From contig NZ_KI669454.1 in assembly GCF_000507845.1 (NCBI RefSeq), positions 496,001 through 560,000 of the forward strand: DNA of 64,000 nt, in the 5' to 3' direction. Source of the DNA: Helicobacter macacae MIT 99-5501 (GTDB lineage: Bacteria; Campylobacterota; Campylobacteria; Campylobacterales; Helicobacteraceae). The position numbers and the translations under genes are program-made. How positions within the stretch are numbered: the first letter of the stretch is position 1; every line of letters starts with the position of its first letter. Below, piece after piece: positions 1 to 7,409 of this stretch. The notes beneath the pieces are model-generated. The model ran no database searches, was not told the DNA's origin, and saw nothing but the letters and a program-made list of their open reading frames with translations.

Positions 1-1111
1 TACGCAAGGAAAAAAGTATCTAGACTTTGGTGCAGGCATAGCGGTAAATGCACTAGGATACGCGCACAAAGACTTCACAAATGCTCTAAAAAAGCAAGCC
101 CAAAAATTACTACACATTTCCAATCTCTACTACAACACCTCTGCGATAAAAGCTGCAAATAAGCTAGCAAAAGCCTCAAACCTATCAAAAGTGTTTTTTA
201 CAAATAGTGGTGCAGAAGCCATAGAAGGTGCGCTAAAAGTGGCAAAAAAATACGCTTATAACAAAGGCATATCCCACCCCAAAATCATCGCTTTTAAAAA
301 CTCCTTTCACGGACGCACTTTGGGTGCGCTATCTGTTACAGGAAATGAGAGTTATCAAAAGCCCTTCAAGCCTTTGCTAGATTGGGTAGAGTTCGCTGAA
401 TTTAACGACATAAAAAGTGTAGAAAAAATCATCGCTAAACAGGATTTAAAAAAAGATTCCAAAGTATGCGCAATAATCCTAGAGCCCGTGCAAGGCGAGA
501 GTGGAATCCTCCCTGCCAAAGCGAAGTTTTTGCGTGAGTTGCGACATATTTGCAAGGGCAAAGATATATTGCTTATCCTTGATGAAATCCAATGTGGTAT
601 GGCAAGAAGTGGCACTATGTTTGCCTACCAGCAATACGGCATAATGCCAGATATTCTTACCACTGCAAAAGCACTAGGCTGTGGTGTGCCTGTGGGGGCG
701 TTTGTCCTAAGCGAAAAAGTCGCGCAAAATTCGCTTACAAAAGGCGAGCACGGAAGCACTTATGGGGGCAATCCTTTTGCTTGCGCGGCGGTTTGCAAGG
801 TGTTTGATATTTTTGAGAAAGAGGGGATTTTGGAGCGGGTAAATCAAAACGCAGTGCTACTAAAAGACGCGCTAGAATCGCTAAAATTTGACTTCATAAA
901 AGAAGTGCGAAGTGTCGGGCTACTCGCAGGTATGGAGCTAGATGAAAGCGTGAAAATAAGCCAAGTGATAGAATCCGCTCGCAAAAAAGGGCTAATCATC
1001 TTGCCCGCAGGCAAAAACACCCTGCGCTTTGCCCCACCGCTAATCATCAAGCCAAAGCATATCAAGCAAATGCAAAAAATCCTAGAATCCGCCCTAAAGG
1101 AATTTGCTTAA
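1..1111 (+). CDS. argD: acetylornithine aminotransferase, 5' end missing
   Basis: PLP-dependent class III aminotransferase of arginine biosynthesis, converting N-acetylglutamate semialdehyde to N-acetylornithine. The frame is open from base 2 of the window, so the gene starts upstream and the GTG at 191 is only an internal Val codon. Visible family motifs are FFTNSGAEAIEGALK, the FHGRTLGALS segment, LDEIQCGMARSG with the cofactor-binding Asp, and TTAKALGCGVPVGA with the presumed Schiff-base lysine. The C-terminus (LRFAPPLIIK) is complete. Succinyldiaminopimelate or ornithine aminotransferase are close relatives and cannot be fully excluded, but the motifs fit ArgD best. Confidence 0.9.
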   Translation, partial: TQGKKYLDFGAGIAVNALGYAHKDFTNALKKQAQKLLHISNLYYNTSAIKAANKLAKASNLSKVFFTNSGAEAIEGALKVAKKYAYNKGISHPKIIAFKNSFHGRTLGALSVTGNESYQKPFKPLLDWVEFAEFNDIKSVEKIIAKQDLKKDSKVCAIILEPVQGESGILPAKAKFLRELRHICKGKDILLILDEIQCGMARSGTMFAYQQYGIMPDILTTAKALGCGVPVGAFVLSEKVAQNSLTKGEHGSTYGGNPFACAAVCKVFDIFEKEGILERVNQNAVLLKDALESLKFDFIKEVRSVGLLAGMELDESVKISQVIESARKKGLIILPAGKNTLRFAPPLIIKPKHIKQMQKILESALKEFA

Positions 1112-1391
1112 ATTTGCATAAACTTACCTAAAGTCTTTTGGCACAAAATCTAATCGTGCCAAAATCTAAAAAACTTGCTTAAAATCCAAAAATCACGCTA
1201 AAAAAAAACGGCTAAAAAATTACAAAAGACTATCCACGCAAAACTATCTAGCAGGACTATAAAATGCACAAATGTCATAAATAAAAAGCGCGTGGCATTT
1301 ATCAAAAATAATGAAAATATACATAATAATAAACTAAAAAATGGCTATAATAGATTTTATTTCACTAAAATCTTGTCTCAAGGATAGGGCT
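1112..1391. other. AT-rich intergenic region with one hairpin
   Basis: No gene is visible. A 9-bp perfect stem (TTTTGGCAC at 1136-1144 pairing with GTGCCAAAA at 1156-1164, 11-nt loop) lies 25 nt after the argD stop. It lacks a U-run after the stem on the plus strand, so it is only a possible terminator. The rest is AT-rich and ends in the promoter of the next gene. Confidence 0.4.
1346..1351 (+). promoter_or_regulatory. -10 box of the phase-variable OMP gene
   Basis: A perfect TATAAT lies 40 nt before the ATG at 1392. No convincing -35 box is seen, as is usual for Helicobacter housekeeping promoters. The predicted start of transcription near 1358 leaves a leader of about 34 nt that contains AAGGA at 1380-1384. 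Confidence 0.55.
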
Positions 1392-2241
1392 ATGAAAATC
1401 CAAAAATTACCCCCAAAATCTCTCACCCCCCCCCCCTCTAAGCCTTTCTAATATAAAAATGCCAAATACAAAAATACCAAAATCTTTATTTGCACTTTTT
1501 CAGAGTGTCTTTTGTGCTCCAAAGTCTTGGACAAAATCTGCTATTAAGTTTTTTGATAGAATTTGTGCTCTAGCTTTTGCTTCTTTCGTATTTTGTGGCA
1601 CTGCTTGCCTTGCTGAAGTAAGTGGTGGGTTTGTCGGAGCGTATTACGGTTATGGCGAGTTTAGGCAAGTATCTAGTGGCACTTTTGGCTTGGGTGGTGT
1701 GCCTATCGCCACAGGAGCGACAACGATAAAGGCTGATAGCTTTAGCACGGGGGTTAGCTTAGGCTACAAGCATTTTTTCAATCCTTATTTGGGGCTACGA
1801 CTTTATGGAGAGATTAGCGTATATGTGCCAGAGTTTAGGTTTGAGGGAGAGGTAGAGGACACTACGCTTATAAATTATGGAGCAAATTTAGATTTGCTAG
1901 TGAATTTTATCGCAAAGCCAGAGATAGATTTTGGGATTTTCGTAGGTGGTGGTGTGGGGGCAAATACTTATGTAGCTAAGGAAATAGAGCAGCTTAAAAA
2001 AGATATTAGAGAGTATGGCTTGGGATTTAGGGTAAATGATACAAGGCTTGATGTCGCACTAAATGCGGGCGTGCGATTTCACTTCGCTAGGAGGCACGGC
2101 ATAGAGCTAGGTAGCAGAGTGCCTTTCTACCCCGCTGTGGTGCTAAATGAGAATCTTTATGAAGCAGGTGCGAGTATAAATCTAAAGATTGAATATGTGC
2201 ATATATACAATGTCTTTGTGCGATATACTTTTAGGTTTTAG
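1392..2241 (+). CDS. outer-membrane beta-barrel protein, probably phase-variable (out of frame here)
   Basis: The well-placed start is ATG 1392, seven nt after AAGGA. Its frame runs into a C11 tract (1426-1436) and, with 11 Cs, stops at 1449-1451. With 10 or 13 Cs it would join the long frame that is otherwise read from ATG 1459, which has no ribosome site. That frame (260 aa from 1459) has a signal-like hydrophobic stretch ending near CGTACLA, then a barrel-like sequence with repeated GVSLGYKHFF, NPYLGLRLYGEI and GVRFHFARRHGIELG segments, ending in Phe (VRYTFRF). This resembles the Helicobacter OMP family and the gene at 5582-6484. The surface location and barrel are inferred; the ligand is unknown. 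The predicted N-region before the signal core is unusually long with either start. Confidence 0.75.
1426..1436 (+). repeat. poly-C tract (C11) in the OMP 5' coding region
   Basis: Eleven consecutive C residues lie 34 nt downstream of ATG 1392. Tracts of this kind change length by slipped-strand mispairing and switch Helicobacter and Campylobacter surface genes on and off. In this sequence the length puts the gene out of frame. Confidence 0.9.
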
Positions 2242-2417
2242 TAGATTTTATGGAATCTAGCTTCTTAAGCGCGATTAAGTCGCTTTGTGAAAAAACTTCG
2301 CTTGCAAATTTTTGTAAAAAATATCGCAAAAATTCCACACAAAATCTTGCAAAATTCTTGCAAACTTTTGCACAACTTCACACAAACAAAGCAAAAAACT
2401 AAATCAAACCCACCAAA

Positions 2418-4751
2418 CTAAAATCTATACCCAACCGTGGCATTTGCGCCATAGAAGTATAGGCTTTGCCCAAGTGTTTTAGATATGCTTTGCGTGCTGA
2501 TTAGTGATTGGATAGAGGCTTCTACGCCTAGAGTTACGCCATTTGTGAAGTCTTTTTGGAAGCCAAGTGCCCCTCTTACCTTGTGGCTATGAGGTGTGCC
2601 AAAGCTAATAAAATCCCCACTAGGATATGCAAAATCTATGGATTTTTGGGAGCTAAAGGCTAGGTATTCATACTCGATTTTGCCTAGCAAAACTCCTTTT
2701 TTGGATTCTGCTGTATTTGCAGTGCGCTCTCCACCAAATGCCCTTTCTCTTAAGCGTAGTTGCGCTTCTAGTCCCACGATAAGCCCTAAATGATAGGCTT
2801 TGTAGCCCTGTGTCTTTAGCGCGATAGAGGTGCTTTGTGGCGTGTTTGATTGCTCACTAGATTCTGCAAAGCTAGGGAGTATATTGACACTTTGATGAAG
2901 TCCAAGATATGGAGTGGCTATGAAGTTTGATAGACGCACTACCTCATAGCCCACACTAGAATCTAGCGCGACTTGATAGAGGCTTAGACTAGATTTTAGG
3001 CTAGGATTTCCCCACAGAAGTGTGGTATCTACTTCTCTACTTGAGTCTATAAATGTCATAAATCCACCAAGCCCTACTTTTAGCCCAAATCTGCTATCTC
3101 TAGTGAGTGGTGTGAAAAATATCGCCTCTGCTCCTGCGGTGTGAGAAGTAAGGCTTGAGCCGTAAGAAAGAAGCGTGCTTGTGGCATTATCTTTTATCGC
3201 GCTATAAATGTATCCTGCCTCTATCTCAAGTGAAGAGCTGCCAAAATAGCTTGCAAAGTCTTTTGCATACCCAAGTCTAACTCCTCCTCCTCCTCCAGAT
3301 ATTTTGCTACTAGATTGCAAAATCCCTCCTATGAAGCCTATTTCTAGCGAGTTTGTTTTGATTTTGCTTGTGTGGCTTGTGTAGGATATGGGATAGGATA
3401 GGTTTGATTTTAGTATGCTTATAAGGCTAAATGGTGCGGATAGGAGCGTGAATGCGCTTTGGTTTAGCAAATCCGCGCTTTGAGTTAGGCGAGGTGAAGT
3501 CGCGCCATTTGTAGTGTAGATTTGACTTCCTAGTGCGTTTAGGGTGGATTTTTGGTTTGGCTCTAGCGAGGAAGTGAAGCTAGCGATTTTGGCTGTGTCT
3601 AGATTTACGGTTAGGGTTTTATTTTGGTTTTGCAGGCTTGAAGTGGCAAATTCTGTATTGCCATTGATAAGAGAGATATTGCTCCCTGTTTTAAGAGTGC
3701 CTGTGATAAACTGATGAGTTCCTCCGCTTGCGCCTTGTGCGTCAATGATGATTTGTCCAGAGTTGGTTACATTTCCTTGAATTTTACCCATCACTCCATT
3801 TAGCGCACCGATTGTAAGCGTGCTACCTGATTTGTTTTGCACTCCACCTGTGGCACTCAAAGTCCCACCGTAGATTCCTATACTAGAACTTTGCCCATCT
3901 TTTGGCTCGCTTATAAGCTGTCCTGTGATAGTGATTGTTCCGCCATAATTTGTGATATTGCCACCACCGCAACCGCTGACTTGACACACTATATTTGAAT
4001 TTTCTTGTCCGCCATTATATACGCTACCACCGATTGTAATCGTTCCGCCATTATTTGTGATATTTGCCACACTTGAGGGACTAGCACCAGCTAATGCAAC
4101 TTTTTGCCCTATGTTGTATATACTTGTATTGCGTATGGATATATCGCCACCATTATTGGTAATGCTACCATAATTTCGTGCACTACTTGCCGTAATTGAA
4201 ATCGTGGCGTTTTGCGCACTCATACTTCCACGATTTGTAAAGCCTTTGCCCTCAATGCTAAGATTTCCACCATTTGTAACGCGTATATTTGTATTAAAAA
4301 GCGTAGCAAAATCGCCATTTTTAAAACTAAGCGAGCCACTATTGATAGTTAGCGAATTTCCAAGATTGAATGATTCAAATCCTTGCATAATGAGATTTGA
4401 ATGTGGATTGATAGTCATTGTGCCTATAAAAAATGGCTTGTCTTTGCGTTGACTTGCGGGATTTGGTGGTAATGTTGCATTAAGCGTTAGCGTGGAATCT
4501 GTATCGCCATTTGTAGAATATGTAAAACTATATGAATAATCGCCAAAGACACATTCCCAATAACTACTGCAATTCATTACTGCATTATGCGTTTGCGATT
4601 CGCCACCATTTAGCGTAATAGAGCTAGGCAGTCTGCCTATATAATCAAACGCGTAAACACTGCTTCCCCCCCCCCCAACAAAAAAGGTATAAAACCACAA
4701 AGATATTAGCGCATTTTTGGCAAAGGCTAGGTGGGTTTTTGTAGGTATCAT
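2418..4751 (-). CDS. autotransporter-type outer-membrane protein, G11 tract in the signal peptide (in frame)
   Basis: A 777-aa type V secreted protein. Residues 1-35 form a signal peptide with a likely cut after SSVYA. Residues about 36-400 are a Gly/Asn/Thr-rich passenger with repeats of the form ITNNGGTITIGG and ITNYGGTITITG, typical of a beta-helix. From about residue 470 to the C-terminal GYRF is an autotransporter-like barrel that ends in Phe, as BAM substrates do. A G11 tract codes for GGGG inside the signal peptide (residues 26-29) and is in frame here, so the gene is predicted ON. A (CTC)n run at 3281-3296 encodes five glycines at the start of the barrel. No strong ribosome site is seen before the ATG. 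It faces the OMP gene at 1392-2241 and is convergent with it. The passenger's function is unknown. Confidence 0.85.
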   Translation of the reverse strand: MIPTKTHLAFAKNALISLWFYTFFVGGGGSSVYAFDYIGRLPSSITLNGGESQTHNAVMNCSSYWECVFGDYSYSFTYSTNGDTDSTLTLNATLPPNPASQRKDKPFFIGTMTINPHSNLIMQGFESFNLGNSLTINSGSLSFKNGDFATLFNTNIRVTNGGNLSIEGKGFTNRGSMSAQNATISITASSARNYGSITNNGGDISIRNTSIYNIGQKVALAGASPSSVANITNNGGTITIGGSVYNGGQENSNIVCQVSGCGGGNITNYGGTITITGQLISEPKDGQSSSIGIYGGTLSATGGVQNKSGSTLTIGALNGVMGKIQGNVTNSGQIIIDAQGASGGTHQFITGTLKTGSNISLINGNTEFATSSLQNQNKTLTVNLDTAKIASFTSSLEPNQKSTLNALGSQIYTTNGATSPRLTQSADLLNQSAFTLLSAPFSLISILKSNLSYPISYTSHTSKIKTNSLEIGFIGGILQSSSKISGGGGGVRLGYAKDFASYFGSSSLEIEAGYIYSAIKDNATSTLLSYGSSLTSHTAGAEAIFFTPLTRDSRFGLKVGLGGFMTFIDSSREVDTTLLWGNPSLKSSLSLYQVALDSSVGYEVVRLSNFIATPYLGLHQSVNILPSFAESSEQSNTPQSTSIALKTQGYKAYHLGLIVGLEAQLRLRERAFGGERTANTAESKKGVLLGKIEYEYLAFSSQKSIDFAYPSGDFISFGTPHSHKVRGALGFQKDFTNGVTLGVEASIQSLISTQSISKTLGQSLYFYGANATVGYRF
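4666..4676 (-). repeat. poly-G tract (G11 on the coding strand) in an autotransporter signal peptide
   Basis: Eleven Gs on the minus strand, C11 as written. A change of one or two bases would truncate the protein; a change of three would add or remove one glycine in the signal peptide. Confidence 0.9.
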
Positions 4752-4789
4752 AGTGCTTCACGCTATATGCTTCCATAAATCTATGTTTT

Positions 4790-5272
4790 TTAAAATTTAG
4801 GCTTTTTGGGGACTACCAAATCACTGCGAACTTCAATAGTGGTGTGGACATTTCCGCGTGGATTAAATTCTGCGGTGAGCTTTATCCACTTGGGTTTTAG
4901 CTTGGATTTTAGTGTGGAGTAGATTTCGTTTATGCTTGCTTCGTGGCTTATGTGGCGCGACATAAAGGAGTTTATGTAGAGTTTGATAGCTTTTAGCTCT
5001 ACAAGCCATTTATCAGGGATATACTCTAGTCGCAAAGTAGCAAAATCAGGGTAGCCACTGCGCGGGCAAAGGCAACAAAATTCTGGCAAAGTGATTTTGA
5101 TAATATAGTCGTTTGGTGCGGTGTTTTGCCATAGCTCTAAGTCTTTTTGCACGGTAAAATTTTGGATTTGCTTCTCTCCGTATCGATTTGACTGCTTGGT
5201 GGATTTTGCATTTTTGATTGGGGATTTGTTTGTGGGTTTGTTTTGAGTTTTGCTTGGATTTTTGGGTGGCAT
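4790..5272 (-). CDS. queF: NADPH-dependent 7-cyano-7-deazaguanine reductase
   Basis: Reduces preQ0 to preQ1 in queuosine synthesis for tRNA wobble modification; cytosolic. The 160-aa protein has the QueF signature LCPRSGYPDF (residues 68-77, with catalytic Cys69) and the NADPH/substrate segment VELKAIKLYINSFMSRH with following SHEA. It is the short, YkvM-type QueF. Residues 1-30 are a Lys/Asn/Thr-rich extension not expected for the family; the first core residues are near Tyr31. The ATG is preceded by AAGGA at good spacing. The nearest promoter is the extended -10 at 5378-5383. Confidence 0.95.
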   Translation of the reverse strand: MPPKNPSKTQNKPTNKSPIKNAKSTKQSNRYGEKQIQNFTVQKDLELWQNTAPNDYIIKITLPEFCCLCPRSGYPDFATLRLEYIPDKWLVELKAIKLYINSFMSRHISHEASINEIYSTLKSKLKPKWIKLTAEFNPRGNVHTTIEVRSDLVVPKKPKF

Positions 5273-5581
5273 TTGATTTCCTTAAGTCTTGTGAGTTTGC
5301 TTTGTGGGTATTTGCCTTTTGTGAGTGTTTATTTTGCAAGTATTTTGTGCTTTTTGTAAGGTGGGTTTATTTTGGGAATTATAGCACGCGTGATGAAATA
5401 TTTGATTTGTCAAAAGCGATTTTCGTGCATAGATTTTGCTAGATTTGGGAGGCAAGGGTAGTGCTAGAGGATTTTAGCGATTGCACCATAGTGCTACACT
5501 TTTGGCACTACACTTTGTGCGTTTTGCGGATATTGCGGATATTTGGGTGTATTTGTGCAAAAAGCAAGTGGTAAGGCAAAT
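5273..5581. other. intergenic region between queF and an OMP gene
   Basis: No gene is supported. It holds the queF promoter and a small hairpin (TAGTGC at 5489-5494 with GCACTA at 5505-5510) that could end minus-strand transcription from the OMP gene. Three copies of a TAGTGCTA-like string lie nearby. Confidence 0.4.
5378..5383 (-). promoter_or_regulatory. extended -10 promoter of queF
   Basis: On the minus strand the sequence reads TGCTATAAT, an extended -10 box, about 105 nt before the queF ATG. No -35 box at the right distance is seen. Confidence 0.5.
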
Positions 5582-6484
5582 CTAAAATCTAACAATCAGC
5601 CTTGCATTTAGCGTGTAGTTTTGCTGTCGTTTGGCATTTGCAGAAATACTAAATCCATCTTGATTGACGCCGAAAAAATTATCAAACACGACAGCAGAAT
5701 GCACAGACTTGATGAAAGGGAGCTGCCCAGCAAACTCAAAACCAAATCGCCCCATATCCACTCGTAATCCTGCGTTTAGTGCAAGGTTTACATTGCCTAT
5801 ACCAAAATCCTTACTTGGCGTGCCAGAGAGGTTTAGCAGTCCTGTGTATAGCCCTGCAAACACACCAAATCTGTATGATTTCTCATTTTTTTGGGTGGCG
5901 ATTAAGTTGGCTAGTATATCAAGTCCTATGCCGTGTCTAGCCCATATCGTTTGGGCTGGATTGGTGGGGAATTTGCTATGAGAAATGTTTATATCGCCAT
6001 AATACCTTAGCCCCACATACTTGCCAAAAAAGTGGCTACCACCTAGCATAAGCCCGTAATTAAGCCCGCTAGCTTTTTTTGTGGGGTTTTGAGTGCCGTC
6101 TACTTTTTCTTGCATTTGGGATTGAAGCCCACCTACTTCAAGCCCTAAGAAAAAGTTGTTTTTTGATAGATTTCTGCGTGTTTGTTTTGCTTGTATTTTG
6201 GCTTGCTTTTTTTCTTGCTTTTGGGCGTATTTTTGAGATTTTGTTAGATTTTTGGTGGTTTGTTTATCTGTTTGCTCATCTGCAGAGGCTCTATTTGCAC
6301 TTTGCATTTTTAGGGCTTCTATTTCTTTTTGGAGTTGCAAGATTTGCAAATCTTTTTCTTGCGCTTCTGTCTGAGAAGCGGCTGAAGTGTTGCCTTGTGC
6401 TAATGCTAGGCTAGATGATAAAATCACTGTGCTTATTGTTGCACCTATCGTTGTTTTTATCAAGGTAGTAGAAAGGCATTTCAT
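5582..6484 (-). CDS. outer-membrane beta-barrel protein with coiled-coil N-terminal segment
   Basis: A 300-aa protein with a signal peptide (residues 1-29, ALAQG cut region), then a charged Gln/Lys/Glu-rich segment at about residues 35-110 likely to form a coiled coil or periplasmic/peptidoglycan-facing linker, then a barrel starting at NNFFLGLEVGG and ending in LIVRF. The segments YGLMLGGSHFFGKYVGLRYYG and LALNAGLRVDMGRFGFEFAG match corresponding parts of the OMP at 1392-2241, so the two are paralogs of the Helicobacter OMP type. AAAGGA precedes the ATG. A TACAAT box lies at 6515-6520 and a T16 tract at 6588-6603 upstream. Its specific role is unknown. Confidence 0.8.
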   Translation of the reverse strand: MKCLSTTLIKTTIGATISTVILSSSLALAQGNTSAASQTEAQEKDLQILQLQKEIEALKMQSANRASADEQTDKQTTKNLTKSQKYAQKQEKKQAKIQAKQTRRNLSKNNFFLGLEVGGLQSQMQEKVDGTQNPTKKASGLNYGLMLGGSHFFGKYVGLRYYGDINISHSKFPTNPAQTIWARHGIGLDILANLIATQKNEKSYRFGVFAGLYTGLLNLSGTPSKDFGIGNVNLALNAGLRVDMGRFGFEFAGQLPFIKSVHSAVVFDNFFGVNQDGFSISANAKRQQNYTLNARLIVRF

Positions 6485-6514
6485 AATGTGTCCTTTTAAT
6501 TTTTGATTTTGCTT

Positions 6515-6520
6515 ATTGTA
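6515..6520 (-). promoter_or_regulatory. -10 box of the coiled-coil OMP gene
   Basis: TACAAT on the minus strand, about 30 nt before the ATG. The homopolymer at 6588-6603 lies about 70 nt further upstream. Confidence 0.4.
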
Positions 6521-6587
6521 TGGTTGGGGGGCAGGTTTGATTGGAATGTCTTGCGTAAAAACACTAAAAACACATAATTGTAGCGCG

Positions 6588-6603
6588 TTTTTTTTTTTTT
6601 TTT
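6588..6603 (-). repeat. A/T homopolymer (16 nt) upstream of the OMP gene
   Basis: Sixteen Ts on the plus strand (A16 in the direction of the OMP gene), about 105-120 nt before the start codon. It is outside the coding region, so any effect would be on promoter strength, as described for T-tracts upstream of H. pylori adhesin genes such as sabA. Confidence 0.8.
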
Positions 6604-6775
6604 GTTAAACAAGGTGTGGGTTTTGTGTTTTTGGTGCTTTTATTGATTTGAGTAGTTTGGCGATGATTTGCTAAAACGGTTAAGAAATAGCACAATCCAA
6701 AGCAGAATCAAAAAAAGTATAAAATCTTGGCGAGATAAAAAGAGTGGATAAACGCAAAAAAGATGAAAAATCGTG

Positions 6776-7012
6776 CTAGTGGGATTCTAGGAATTTTTTG
6801 GCAGCTTTTATGTGGAGGATTTGGGATTTGACTTGGTTTTGTTGAGATTCTAGCATTGTTATGATTTGGGCTAGAATCTCTTTTGTCTCCTCTAGCTCCT
6901 CTAGGCTATATTTTGCTAGCTCTTCTTGGCTAGGGAGATTATCTACCGCTATGCCTGCTTTGGCAGAGTCTTTGGAGATAAGCGCGATTTTTAGCTCATT
7001 AAGCCAATTCAT
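6776..7012 (-). CDS. small protein following fliS (position of a flagellar export chaperone)
   Basis: A 78-aa acidic, mostly helical protein with ELEETKEILAQIITMLESQQNQVKSQI likely forming a coiled coil. The ATG at 7012 overlaps the end of fliS by 14 nt and has GGAGG upstream; a TTG at 7039 would add nine residues. The place after fliD-fliS is where fliT-like genes sit in other bacteria, and H. pylori has a small gene here too, but I do not recognise a specific family, so a FliT-like role is inference from context. Confidence 0.75.
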   Translation of the reverse strand: MNWLNELKIALISKDSAKAGIAVDNLPSQEELAKYSLEELEETKEILAQIITMLESQQNQVKSQILHIKAAKKFLESH

Positions 7013-7376
7013 TTGGGTGGATTTCCCTCCACGCTTCAAGTAGTCCTTTTACGACATTTACGACAATGTCTACTTTTTCGGGGTTGTTTTCGACATTGGC
7101 TTGGGTTAGGAGTTTGATTTGATGAGTGTATAGCCCTGTGAGATAGACTGCTACTTCGCCTCCGCGCTCATAGTCAAGCACATTTAGTAGCTCTGTGAAA
7201 ATATCAGTTACGCGGTTTATGTAGTAGATTTTTTTCTCAATGTCGCCATTTTCCATATTTACTTTGATTTGTCCAGCGAAGCGCAAGATTCCCTCATAGA
7301 GCATTTCTATGAGCTTAGCAGGGGATTCCACAGAGATTTCGTTTTGTTGGTAGAGGGCGTAGGCGTTACTTCTCAT
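6999..7376 (-). CDS. fliS: flagellin export chaperone FliS
   Basis: Binds flagellin in the cytosol and keeps it unfolded for export through the flagellar type III apparatus. The 125-aa length is normal. It has the family start AYALYQQNEISVESPAKLIEMLYEGILRF, a four-helix bundle pattern, and the conserved NRVTDIFTELLNVLDYERGGEVA segment. It lies 33 nt after fliD on the same strand and overlaps the small gene downstream, so the three are probably co-transcribed. Confidence 0.96.
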   Translation of the reverse strand: MRSNAYALYQQNEISVESPAKLIEMLYEGILRFAGQIKVNMENGDIEKKIYYINRVTDIFTELLNVLDYERGGEVAVYLTGLYTHQIKLLTQANVENNPEKVDIVVNVVKGLLEAWREIHPNELA

Positions 7377-7409
7377 TTGAGTGTCCTTTAGATTCTAAAT
7401 TCTACAAAG

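Noticed and set aside
191..1111. ATG/GTG at 191 as start of argD
   Set aside because: The frame is open and argD-like (LDFGAGIAVNALGY) from base 2; the gene simply begins before the window.
1136..1164. Rho-independent terminator after argD
   Set aside because: The stem is good but no U-run follows; left as a hairpin in the intergenic note.
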